Origin: Amycolatopsis sp. CA-126428
GTDB lineage: Bacteria; Actinomycetota; Actinomycetes; Mycobacteriales; Pseudonocardiaceae
Direction: 5' to 3'
Length of the DNA stretch: 64,000 nt
NCBI RefSeq assembly: GCF_002904335.1
Contig: NZ_PPHF01000005.1
Span: 1 to 64,000 of the forward strand
Shown one piece after another: positions 1-6,962 of the stretch; within the stretch, counting starts at the first letter, position 1, and the number at the start of each line of letters is the position of its first letter. Position numbers and translations under genes: made by a program. The notes under the pieces are model-generated. The model was given only the letters and a program-made list of their open reading frames with translations. It ran no database searches and was not told the DNA's origin.

Positions 1-101
1 ACCCAGACGGGGGCAGCGACACGGTAAGCCAGCGGCCTAAGGCGACCCAGACGGGGGCAGCGACACGGTAAGCCAGCGGCCTAAGGCGACCCAGACGGGG
101 G
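1..101. repeat. 44-bp tandem repeat, 2.3 copies
   Basis: A 44-base unit beginning ACCCAGACGGGGGCAGCGAC occupies 1-44, is repeated identically at 45-88, and starts a third time at 89-101 before diverging into a GC-rich hairpin. The window edge cuts the left side, so more copies may lie upstream. No convincing gene overlaps it. Confidence 0.8.
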
Positions 102-145
102 TCCGGGGGCAGAGCCCCCGGGCGGGGCCTGGGGGTTGCACCCCC

Positions 146-205
146 AGAAGAAAACAACGAAACGAGAGAGCCCGGGCGAGGAAGCGAAGCGACGAGCCCG
201 GGCTC
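146..205 (-). terminator. Intrinsic terminator downstream of the tRNA
   Basis: Reading the minus strand away from the tRNA, the inverted arms GAGCCCGGGC (196-205 and 168-177) form a 10-bp stem. They are followed by a T-rich tract (complement of about 146-163, TTCGTTGTTTTC). This is a plausible factor-independent terminator for the tRNA transcript. Confidence 0.55.
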
Positions 206-212
206 ACGAGTG

Positions 213-286
213 TAGGGCGGGCGGGGCTCGAACCCGCGGCCAAGGGATTATGAGTCCCCTGCTCTAACCAACTGAGCTACCGCCCC
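213..286 (-). tRNA. tRNA with CAT anticodon (Met elongator or Ile2)
   Basis: The minus strand folds as a full cloverleaf: acceptor GGGGCGG/CCGCCCT (closing with a G-U pair), D arm GCTC..GAGC, anticodon stem GGGGA/TCCCT with loop CTCATAA, and T arm GCGGG-TTCGAGC-CCCGC. The anticodon is CAT. The 3' end reads A-CA, so CCA is not fully encoded. The stretch after the anticodon stem (CTTGGCCGC) resembles bacterial tRNA-Ile2, whose C34 is changed to lysidine by TilS, at least as much as elongator tRNA-Met. The acceptor lacks the initiator-type 1-72 mismatch, so the initiator is unlikely. Confidence 0.9.
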
Positions 287-472
287 CTCGCCTCGGGGTT
301 CCCGAACAATCCGAGGTTTGCATCTGCACAGAACACTCAGTTCGCTTCAAGTTATCACAGCGGCCATCCGGGCAGATCCGGTAGGCCAAACAGGTTGAAG
401 TGGCCGCCGACCGGCGCAGGGTCGTTTAGGTTGCAAGGGCGTCACCGCTGACCGGAACGGCGGGAGGAAGCA

Positions 473-742
473 ATGGGCTCTGCCACCTCGTCCTCTTCCC
501 GGGCCACCCGGCTGGCGTGGCTGAACGCGTTCACCGCGGGGGCCGGTTTGGGCTATCTCGCGCACGAGTACCGGGAGGTCGTCGTGGCGAACCCCGGGGT
601 CGTCGGCTTGGGGTTGTTGCTCGTGTTCGCCGCCGGTTATCTGATCCGGGCGGTCGCGCGTGCGTTGCGGCGCGCGAGTTCGCGTGTCGACACGATTTTC
701 GCGGAGGAGCTGGGAAACAAGCCTTCGCCCGGTCCGCGTTGA
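473..742 (+). CDS. Small two-helix membrane protein of unknown function
   Basis: An 89-residue protein starting at ATG 473 with a good ribosome site (GGGAGGAAG, about 4 bases upstream). A Ser/Thr-rich N-terminus is followed by two hydrophobic stretches (about residues 14-30 and 37-57). An Arg-rich segment and a polar tail follow, suggesting a cytoplasmic C-terminus. I do not recognise a family. It stands alone between the tRNA and the convergent transporter gene, and the 116-base gap after it (743-858) shows nothing clear. Hypothetical, but the ribosome site and the membrane profile support a real gene. Confidence 0.65.
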   Translation: MGSATSSSSRATRLAWLNAFTAGAGLGYLAHEYREVVVANPGVVGLGLLLVFAAGYLIRAVARALRRASSRVDTIFAEELGNKPSPGPR

Positions 743-858
743 CGGAAAGCCTTGGCGGGCAGGGCGAAAACCGCGGATTCCGCTCAGCGGCTGCTGGGGG
801 ACACCGTGCAGTAGCCGCCGCCGGCTGTGCCGCTGATCGTCCACAAAGGATTCGCCGG

Positions 859-1833
859 TCAGGCCGGCAGGAGTTCCCGCTCCTGCTCGGCGGCGTACCG
901 GCGGGCCAGGGTGGCGCAGACGATCAGCTGGATCTGGTGGAACAGCATCAGCGGCAGCACGATCAGTCCCACCTGGGCGTGCCCGAACAGCACCGTCGCC
1001 ATCGGCAGGCCGCTGGCCAGGCTCTTCTTCGACCCGCAGAAGACGATCGTGATCCGGTCCGCGCGGGCGAAGCCGAGCAGGCGCGCGCCCAGGCCCGTCG
1101 CCGCCAGGACCGCCGCGAGCAGCGCGCAGCACACCACGACCAGCACGAGGAGGTGGCCCAGGTCGAGCCGGTGCCAGATGCCCTCCGTCATGCCCGCGCT
1201 GAACGCCGTGTAGACGACCAGGAGGATCGAGCCGCGGTCGACCAGTTTCAGCGGCGCCGCGTGCCGCGTGATCCAGCCGCCGATCCAGCGGCGCGTCAGC
1301 TGGCCCGCGACGAACGGCGCCAGCAGTTGCAGCACGATCCCGAGCACGGCCGAGCCGTCGACGCCCGCGCCGTCGCCGGCCAGCAGCAGGGCCACCAGCA
1401 GGGGCGTCAGCACGATGCCGGCCAGGTTGGACAGCGACGCGCTGCAGATCGCCGCCGCGACGTTGCCGCGGGCGATGGACGTGAACGCGATCGAGGACTG
1501 CACGGTCGAGGGCAGCACCGCCAGGAACAGCACCCCGGCCGCCAGCCGGTCCGGCAGGATCGACGGCGGCAGGAGGAACAGCGCCAGGCCGAGCAGCGGG
1601 AACAGGACGAACGTCGCTCCGAGCACCACCGCGTGCAGCCGCCAGTGCCGCAGCCCGTCAAGGGCTTCCTGCGTCGACAGCCGGGCGCCGTACAGGAAGA
1701 ACAGCAGGCCGACGGCGATCGTGGTGGCGACGCCGAAGCCGCCGGCCACCGCGCCCGAGGCGGGCAGCAGGGTGGCGACGCCGACGGTGGCGAGGATCGC
1801 GAGGACGAACGGGTCGAGGCGCAACCGGGACAT
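859..1833 (-). CDS. Bile acid:sodium symporter-like (SBF/YfeH-type) transporter
   Basis: A 324-residue, strongly hydrophobic protein with about ten membrane segments, the usual size for the SBF-like family (bile acid:Na+ symporter superfamily). The C-terminal half carries the family-typical FCGSKKSLASGLPMA stretch. Start ATG 1833 is preceded by GGAAGGAGATC on the minus strand. It is divergent from a LysR gene with a 96-base gap, the usual layout for a regulator and its target exporter or importer. Substrate cannot be read from sequence; members move organic anions or sulfonated/steroid compounds. The longer readings of this frame upstream run through the sigma-factor gene and are not real. 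Confidence 0.85.
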   Translation of the reverse strand: MSRLRLDPFVLAILATVGVATLLPASGAVAGGFGVATTIAVGLLFFLYGARLSTQEALDGLRHWRLHAVVLGATFVLFPLLGLALFLLPPSILPDRLAAGVLFLAVLPSTVQSSIAFTSIARGNVAAAICSASLSNLAGIVLTPLLVALLLAGDGAGVDGSAVLGIVLQLLAPFVAGQLTRRWIGGWITRHAAPLKLVDRGSILLVVYTAFSAGMTEGIWHRLDLGHLLVLVVVCCALLAAVLAATGLGARLLGFARADRITIVFCGSKKSLASGLPMATVLFGHAQVGLIVLPLMLFHQIQLIVCATLARRYAAEQERELLPA

Positions 1834-1929
1834 GGATCTCCTTCCGCGACCATTCTCGGCGACCCGGTGCTCATTCGGAACCCCGATGACCGGACTGACT
1901 GTCATCGCAGATCGCGATAAGCTCGCCCG
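1834..1929. promoter_or_regulatory. Divergent control region, transporter/LysR
   Basis: The 96 bases between the two start codons hold both promoters. On the plus strand TAAGCT (1918-1923) ends six bases before the LysR GTG, fitting a leaderless transcript. The transporter side has a ribosome site and therefore a leader. LysR proteins usually bind such gaps at T-N11-A sites, but no single site stands out. Confidence 0.45.
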
Positions 1930-2763
1930 GTGCTGGACCCTCGCCTGTGCCGTTCGTTCCTCGCCGTCGCCGAGACGCGCAGCTTCACCGCGGCCGCCCG
2001 GCGGCTGGGGGTCGGCCAGCCGACGATCAGCCAGCACGTGCGACGCCTCGAGCGCGACTCCGGCGGGCTGCTGTTCGCCCGCGACACCCACACCGTCGAG
2101 CTCACCGCGCGCGGGCAGGCGATGCTGGGGTTCGCGCAGACCGTCGTGGACACCGAAGAGCGCGCGGAGCGGCATTTCCGCGGCGCCGAACTCCGCGGCC
2201 GGGTGCGCTTCGGCGTCTCCGAGGACTTCGCGCTGGGCGAGCTGCCGGAGATCCTGCACCGGCTGCGCCGCAGCCACCCGCTGGTGGACGTCGAGCTGAC
2301 CGTCGAGCTGTCGGACGTGCTGACCCAGCGGCTGCGGTCCGGGCAGCTCGACCTGGTGCTGGGCAAACGCCGCCCGGGCGCGCACCACGGCCGGCTGCTC
2401 TGGCGGGAGCCGCTGGTCTGGATCGGGTCGGCCGCCACCGTGCTGGAGCCGGGCCAGCCGGTGCCGCTGGTGCAGTACCCGATGCCGTCGATCACCCGGC
2501 AGCTGGCTGTGGAGTGCCTCGAACGCGCCGGCCGCGAGTGGCGCGCGGCGTGCCAGACGTCGAGCCTCACCGGCCTGCGCGCCGCGGCGGCGGCCGGGCT
2601 GGGCGTCACCCTGCACGCGCGCAGCCTGATCCCGGCCGACCTGACCGAGCTCGACGGCCTGCCGGAGCCCGGCGACATCGAGTTCATGCTGCTGGCCAGG
2701 GAGTCGATGGAAGGCCCGGCGGCGGCACTGGCGGAGTTCGTTCTGGAGCGCGTCCGGCCCTAA
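1930..2763 (+). CDS. LysR-family transcriptional regulator
   Basis: A 277-residue LysR-type regulator. The N-terminal winged helix-turn-helix (about residues 1-62) has the family pattern FLAVAETRSFTAAARRLGVG..TISQHVRRLE. The rest is the ligand-sensing substrate-binding domain. The start is GTG 1930, with no ribosome site but a -10-like TAAGCT six bases upstream, so it is probably leaderless. It is divergent from the SBF-like transporter and most likely controls it in response to the transported compound. Its stop overlaps the convergent sigma-factor stop by four bases. Confidence 0.9.
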   Translation: MLDPRLCRSFLAVAETRSFTAAARRLGVGQPTISQHVRRLERDSGGLLFARDTHTVELTARGQAMLGFAQTVVDTEERAERHFRGAELRGRVRFGVSEDFALGELPEILHRLRRSHPLVDVELTVELSDVLTQRLRSGQLDLVLGKRRPGAHHGRLLWREPLVWIGSAATVLEPGQPVPLVQYPMPSITRQLAVECLERAGREWRAACQTSSLTGLRAAAAAGLGVTLHARSLIPADLTELDGLPEPGDIEFMLLARESMEGPAAALAEFVLERVRP

Positions 2764-3506
2764 GTGTCTTCGCCGGTGAGCAACCGGCGCAGACGCCCGA
2801 GCGCGCGGTGCTGCGCGACCCGCACCGCCCCCGGCGTGGACCCGACCGCCGCGGCCGTCTCTTCGGCCGACAGCCCGACCACCACCCGCAGCACGACGAT
2901 CTCCCGCTGCTTCGCGGGCAGGATGTCCAGCAGCCGGGCCAGCCGCTCGTTCAGCTCGAACCGCAGCGCCTGCTGCTCCGGGCCGGCCGTCTCGCTGACG
3001 CTGTCCGGGACCTCCGGTACCGGGTCGCTGCGGTTGCGAGCCGCGGCGCGGTGCGCGTCGGCCACCTTGTGCTGGGCGATCCCGTAGACGAACGCCAGGA
3101 ACGGGCGGCCCTGGTCGTGGTACGACGGCAGCGCGGTGAGCACGGCGAGGCAGACTTCCTGGGCGACGTCGTCCGCCGAAGTGAACGAGCGCTCGTGCCG
3201 GCCGACGCGGGCGCGGCAGTAGCGGACCACGAGCGGCCGGACGGTGGCGAGCAGGCGCGCGATCGCGGCGTCGTCGCCGGCGATCGCGGCGGCGACCGGC
3301 TCGTCGTGGTGCCGCCAGTGCGGCGGGAACACCTCGGGGGGCTGCGTCGCGGCGATCTCCCGGACCAGCGCCCGGCTGCGGACGCGCAGCAGGGCTCCCT
3401 CCACGTCGAGCCCGGCGCGCAGCGAGTCGTGCAGCGCGGCGTTGGACTCCCGCAGCTGCTCGGTGATCGCCCGATCCCCGTACTCGGTTGCCGGCATTTC
3501 GCTCAC
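2760..3506 (-). CDS. ECF sigma factor, SigD/ShbA-like
   Basis: A 248-residue sigma-70-family protein. Region 2 contains FTSADDVAQEVCLAVLTALP and a YGIAQHKVADAHRAA stretch; region 4 contains LPAKQREIVVLRVVVGLSAEE and GAVRVAQHRALGRLRRLL. Both closely resemble mycobacterial SigD and streptomycete ShbA as I recall them. An N-terminal extension of roughly 75-80 residues precedes the recognisable core. The GTG start (3506) overlaps the stop of the upstream sigma-factor gene (GTGA), implying translational coupling. No RsdA-like anti-sigma gene follows; the next gene is convergent LysR. It may be a paralogue rather than SigD itself. Confidence 0.85.
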   Translation of the reverse strand: MSEMPATEYGDRAITEQLRESNAALHDSLRAGLDVEGALLRVRSRALVREIAATQPPEVFPPHWRHHDEPVAAAIAGDDAAIARLLATVRPLVVRYCRARVGRHERSFTSADDVAQEVCLAVLTALPSYHDQGRPFLAFVYGIAQHKVADAHRAAARNRSDPVPEVPDSVSETAGPEQQALRFELNERLARLLDILPAKQREIVVLRVVVGLSAEETAAAVGSTPGAVRVAQHRALGRLRRLLTGEDT

Positions 3507-3991
3507 CTTTTCCTGTCCCGCTGGTCACCGGGCCGGGCGGCCCGGAGTCGCCTGAGGCGTTCCCGCACGTGGCGGAGGGTGGACCGGACCGTCGCGGGGG
3601 CGACCCGGAGCGCCTCCGCGATCTGGGACGGCGTGAACCCGTCGAGCGACCACGCCAGCACCATCCGCTGCTTGCCCGGGAGGGTGGCGAGCAGTTCGAT
3701 GAGCCCCGCGTGCTGCTCGACCAGCCCGGCGAGTTCCTCGTCGACGTGCGGGTCGCCCGCCAGGGTCCAGTCCGCTCGCGCGTCGCCCGGGGCGTCGATC
3801 AGCCGCCCGGCGACCCGGCGCACCCAGGCCCGCGGGTCCTCGACGATCGGCCACGCCTCCAGCGCGTGCAGCATCGCCTCGGCGGCGACGTCGCGGGCCG
3901 CTTCGACCTCGAACCCGGCCTTGCAGAGGAACGCCACGAGCGCCGGGAAGTCGGCGCGGAAGAACGCGTCGAACTCGTCGTGACCGCACAC
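3503..3991 (-). CDS. Small ECF-type sigma factor
   Basis: A 162-residue protein with weak region 2 similarity near the N-terminus (FFRADFPALVAFLCKAGFEVEAARDVAAEAM). It has a clear region 4 helix-turn-helix (LATLPGKQRMVLAWSLDG.TPSQIAEALRV then ATVRSTLRHVRERLRRL). Start GTG 3991 fits a G-rich ribosome site and gives the usual ECF length; an in-frame extension to 4336 is Arg/Ser-rich and looks like untranslated DNA. Its stop overlaps the start of the SigD-like gene. Two sigma factors made from one message is an uncommon arrangement. No anti-sigma partner is visible on either side. Confidence 0.75.
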   Translation of the reverse strand: MCGHDEFDAFFRADFPALVAFLCKAGFEVEAARDVAAEAMLHALEAWPIVEDPRAWVRRVAGRLIDAPGDARADWTLAGDPHVDEELAGLVEQHAGLIELLATLPGKQRMVLAWSLDGFTPSQIAEALRVAPATVRSTLRHVRERLRRLRAARPGDQRDRKR

Positions 3992-4526
3992 GGAAACCCC
4001 ACCACCCCTCGCCCTCACAAGGACAGGTGCACTGAGGGGCCCGCCACGTGTAACGATCGGATCAAGACTGCTCGGTAGGAGTAATGGACCGCGTTGGCTC
4101 GGTGACGGCTCGTGACGAACGGCCGCGGCGGTGGTCGGAGCCGTCCGCGAGCCGTGCCGCCCGGCTCCGCGAACGGCGGGTTCCGGACGCGCGGCGGAGA
4201 TCGTCCCCGGCGACCGCGTTTCGATCACTCCCGACCGGAAACCCGTACCGGACAACGCGGAAGCGGACCGGTGCCGGCCGGCCCGCGACCCTTCGGCGGC
4301 CCGCGGACGTCGTCGATCGGGTGACGTGATCGACATCGAGATCCCAGGAAGAAAGGCGTACTCTCATGTGTTGCAGTCTTGGTTGCCCGGAGGGTGAGCC
4401 GGGGACCGAAGCCAAAACCCCCTTGACCCAGGCGGATACGCTCGCGCGCCCGCCGCAGTTAAGTCGGTTGACGCGCCCCAACAATGGGAAGCAGTAGAAG
4501 AAAGCTCAAGGAGGTGAACGAAGGAA
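3992..4526. other. Long intergenic region upstream of whiB and the sigma operon
   Basis: These 535 bases separate two divergent regulator units. No reading frame here has a ribosome site and plausible composition. The region probably holds the promoters of both units and a long whiB leader: TTGACG at 4468-4473 is a possible -35 element for whiB, but no matching -10 box is clear. I see no complete riboswitch. Confidence 0.4.
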
Positions 4527-4790
4527 ATGGAAGCCACGATGACGGGCTGGGCGGAACTCGCGGCCTGCAAGGACGAGGACCCGGAACTGTTCTTCCCGAT
4601 CTCCGAGGTCGGCCCCGGCGCCCGGCAGACGGCGCAGGCGAAGGCCGTGTGCGCGCGCTGCCCCGTGCGCGCCGAATGCCTCGGCTACGCGCTCGACAAC
4701 GGCCTTGACCACGGCGTCTTCGGTGGCGTCACGGCGGTCGAACGCCGCCGGCTGGTGCGCACCGCGCCTGAGCGGCACCGAGCGGCCTGA
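4527..4790 (+). CDS. WhiB-family iron-sulfur regulator (variant GVFGG motif)
   Basis: An 87-residue Wbl protein. Four cysteines (C14, C42, C45, C51) are spaced as in the family to ligate a [4Fe-4S] cluster. The N-terminal KDEDPELFFP stretch is typical of WhiB1-like members. The turn motif, normally G-(V/I)-W-G-G, reads GVFGG (63-67), so the conserved Trp that packs against the sigma-factor partner is Phe. The basic tail (ERRRLVR) fits DNA contact. Start ATG 4527 follows AAGGAGGT (4508-4515) by 11 bases; ATG 4539 is a weaker alternative. A strong terminator follows. Confidence 0.9.
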   Translation: MEATMTGWAELAACKDEDPELFFPISEVGPGARQTAQAKAVCARCPVRAECLGYALDNGLDHGVFGGVTAVERRRLVRTAPERHRAA

Positions 4791-4870
4791 CGCGCCGCCC
4801 GGTGACCTCTTCCCGGCGGCCTCGAGCACAAGCACCGAATCCGGAAGAAAACCATTCCGGCCGTGTGCGC

Positions 4871-4914
4871 GCCCGGGTGGGTGATTCCCCGCGAATCACC
4901 CACCCGGGCTTTTT
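4871..4914 (+). terminator. Strong intrinsic terminator after whiB
   Basis: A perfect 16-bp stem (4871-4886 with 4894-4909, core GCCCGGGTGGGTGATT) and a 7-base loop are followed directly by TTTTT (4910-4914). It can also serve the convergent ECF sigma-factor gene from the other side. Confidence 0.95.
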
Positions 4915-4925
4915 GCGCGCATTGG

Positions 4926-5972
4926 CTATGCGTCGCTTTGCATCTTTCCCGGGGAGTGGCGGGCACCGTCGCCGGCCGGCCACGTCTCCGGCAGGCCCCA
5001 CGCCGCCGCCCCGAGCGACTCGAACGCGGCCATCGCCGTGACCACCCCGCCCTCGATCGTGAGGAGCGTGACTCCGAACCACCGGTGCTCGCGCTCGTCC
5101 GGGCGCCGCAGGTAAGTGGCCACCGCGGGCTGGCGGTTGGCGCGCACGGGCAGCATCCGGAACCGCCCGATGCAGTCGGGCGACGCCGGGTCCATCGAGA
5201 GCGACAGCGCCCGGATGATCGCCGCGCGACTGCCGAACCACAGCGTGTACGGCGGCATGATCGCCTGCGCGTCTTCGTGCAGCAGCCGGGCGACCGCGGC
5301 CGGGTCGCCGGCTTCGTACGCGGCGATGAACCGCTTGAGCAGGGCCGTTTCCTCGGCCGTCGGGTCGCCGGCCGTCCACTCCGCACGCCGCGCGGGCAAC
5401 CGCTCACGCAACGTCGCGCGAGCCCGCTGGAGCGCGCTGTTCGCCGACGCCACGCTCGTCTCCAGCAGCGCCGCCGTCTCCTTCGCCGACCAGCCGAGCA
5501 CGTCCCGCAGGATCAGCGTCGCCCGCTGCCGCGGCGGCAGGTACTGGACGGCGGCGAGGTAGGCCAGCTCGATGGTCTCCCGCTCGACCACGGCGGCGCC
5601 GGGGTCGTCGGTGCCGCCGGTGGTGTCGGGGGCCGCGCCGTCGAGCAGCCGGTCCGGGTACGGCTCGAGCCACGGCAGGTCGGCGGCCGCGATCGGCCCG
5701 GCGGGCTCCCCGGCCGGGCCGAGCTGGTCGGGCAGCACCCGCCGCGGACGGCGGGCGAGGACGTCGAGGCACGCGTTCGTCGCGATCCGGTAGAGCCAGG
5801 TGCGCACGCTCGCCCGGCCCTCGAACCCGTCGCGGCCCTTCCACGCGCGCAGGAACGTCTCCTGCGCGAGGTCTTCGGCGTCGGCCAGGGACCCGAGCAT
5901 CCGGTAGCAGTGCACCTGGATCTCCCGGCGGTGCCGTTCGACGAGCGTCTCGAAATCCGGAGCGTGACCCAC
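4926..5972 (-). CDS. ECF sigma factor with SnoaL-like C-terminal domain (SigG/TIGR02960 type)
   Basis: A 348-residue sigma factor. Region 2 (about 10-75) contains HCYRMLGSLADAEDLAQETF and VRTWLYRIATNACLD. Region 4 (about 140-195) contains LPPRQRATLILRDVLGWSAKE. The remainder (about 205-330) is a SnoaL-like fold with LLKRFIAAYEAGDPAAVARL. Such C-terminal domains in SigG-type factors are thought to modulate activity in place of an anti-sigma protein. The start is GTG 5972 with TAGCGT (complement of 5979-5984) six bases upstream, suggesting a leaderless message. Only 39 bases separate it from divergent dprE2. Confidence 0.9.
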   Translation of the reverse strand: MGHAPDFETLVERHRREIQVHCYRMLGSLADAEDLAQETFLRAWKGRDGFEGRASVRTWLYRIATNACLDVLARRPRRVLPDQLGPAGEPAGPIAAADLPWLEPYPDRLLDGAAPDTTGGTDDPGAAVVERETIELAYLAAVQYLPPRQRATLILRDVLGWSAKETAALLETSVASANSALQRARATLRERLPARRAEWTAGDPTAEETALLKRFIAAYEAGDPAAVARLLHEDAQAIMPPYTLWFGSRAAIIRALSLSMDPASPDCIGRFRMLPVRANRQPAVATYLRRPDEREHRWFGVTLLTIEGGVVTAMAAFESLGAAAWGLPETWPAGDGARHSPGKMQSDA

Positions 5973-5978
5973 CCCGGC

Positions 5979-5984
5979 ACGCTA
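5979..5984 (-). promoter_or_regulatory. Candidate -10 box (TAGCGT), leaderless sigma-factor gene
   Basis: On the minus strand TAGCGT ends six bases before the GTG at 5972, so transcription would begin at the start codon. No ribosome site is visible. Confidence 0.45.
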
Positions 5985-6011
5985 GCGCACCCGGGTTGGG
6001 AGAATGCTGCG

Positions 6012-6755
6012 GTGAGCGGAACGGTGCTGGTACTGGGCGGACGCAGCGAGATCGGGCTGGCCGTGGCGAAACGCCTGGTCAGCGGGGACGTCCGGCGGTT
6101 CGTGCTGGCCGCGCGGCCGGGTGCGGACCTGACCGCGGAGGTCGCCGTGCTGCGCGAGGCCGGCGCCGAGACGGTGGCGACGGCCGAGTTCGACGCCGAC
6201 GACCTCGCCGCGCAGGGTCCCTTCCTGGAGAAGGTGGCGGCCGAGCACGGGCCGCTCGAGACCGTCGTGCTCGCCTTCGGCGTCCTCGGCGACCAAGCGC
6301 GTGCCGAACAGGACAGCGCCCACGCCGCCGCGATCGTGCACACCGACTACGTCGCCCAGGTCGGCGTGCTGACCCACGCCGCGAACCTGCTGCGCGCGCA
6401 GGGGCACGGCCGGCTCGTAGTGTTCTCCTCGGTGGCCGGGGTGCGGGTGCGCCGCGCGAACTACGTCTACGGCTCCGCCAAAGCCGGTCTCGACGGCTTC
6501 GCGAGCGGCCTCGCCGACGCGTTGCACGGCTCCGGCGTCCACTTGCTGCTCGTCCGCCCCGGCTTCGTCATCGGCCGGATGACCGAAGGCATGACGCCGG
6601 CGCCGTTCTCCAGCACCCCGGATCAGGTGGCCGAAGCGACGGTCGCGGCGCTGGCCCGCGGCCGCGGGGTCGTCTGGGTGCCCGGATTGCTCCGTCCGGT
6701 CTTCTTCGTGATGCGCCTGCTGCCGCGCGCGATCTGGCGCAAACTGCCGCGGTGA
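6012..6755 (+). CDS. dprE2: Decaprenylphosphoryl-2-keto-ribose reductase-like SDR (DprE2)
   Basis: A 247-residue short-chain dehydrogenase. The nucleotide motif GGRSEIGL lies at 9-16, the catalytic Ser is in VFSSVAGVRVRRAN (about 139-140), and Tyr153-Lys157 is in VYGSAKAGLDGF. The C-terminal end (MRLLPRAIWRKLPR) closely matches mycobacterial DprE2, which with DprE1 converts decaprenyl-phosphoribose to the arabinose donor for arabinogalactan. The start GTG 6012 is inferred from alignment to that family. DprE1 is not adjacent, unlike in mycobacteria. A related SDR of other function cannot be excluded. Confidence 0.78.
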   Translation: MSGTVLVLGGRSEIGLAVAKRLVSGDVRRFVLAARPGADLTAEVAVLREAGAETVATAEFDADDLAAQGPFLEKVAAEHGPLETVVLAFGVLGDQARAEQDSAHAAAIVHTDYVAQVGVLTHAANLLRAQGHGRLVVFSSVAGVRVRRANYVYGSAKAGLDGFASGLADALHGSGVHLLLVRPGFVIGRMTEGMTPAPFSSTPDQVAEATVAALARGRGVVWVPGLLRPVFFVMRLLPRAIWRKLPR

Positions 6756-6962
6756 CGCGATAGCGTGGGCCACTGTGGCCGGTGCCACAGCACTTTCCCG
6801 TACGCACACCCCTACCGTGTGTGGCAAAACCGGTCCAGGGCCCGGATCCGGCTCGGCCGATCGGGCAGCGTCACAGCTTTCCGACAACTTTCTCAGCTGA
6901 TTCCCAGCTAACGCGGTGATCCTCGAAGAAGGGGAACACGAGCGGGAAGCAAGGGGAAAGAC

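Noticed and set aside
859..3528. 889-residue minus-strand frame starting at 3528
   Set aside because: It fuses the real transporter (from 1833) with antisense reading of LysR and sigma-factor genes; the upstream part is Arg/Pro/Ala-rich shadow sequence.
3992..4336. In-frame N-terminal extension of the small ECF sigma factor to ATG 4336
   Set aside because: The extra 115 residues are Arg/Ser/Pro-rich without fold-like pattern, while GTG 3991 begins exactly at the sigma region.
4351..4480. Possible ydaO-type (cyclic-di-AMP) riboswitch in the whiB leader
   Set aside because: A GAGCCGGGGACC stretch recalls part of the motif, but the other conserved segments are missing in order. A covariance-model (Infernal, Rfam ydaO) search would decide.
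4062..4484. 140-residue minus-strand frame in the whiB upstream region
   Set aside because: No ribosome site, Arg-rich composition and no family pattern; it overlaps the expected control region.
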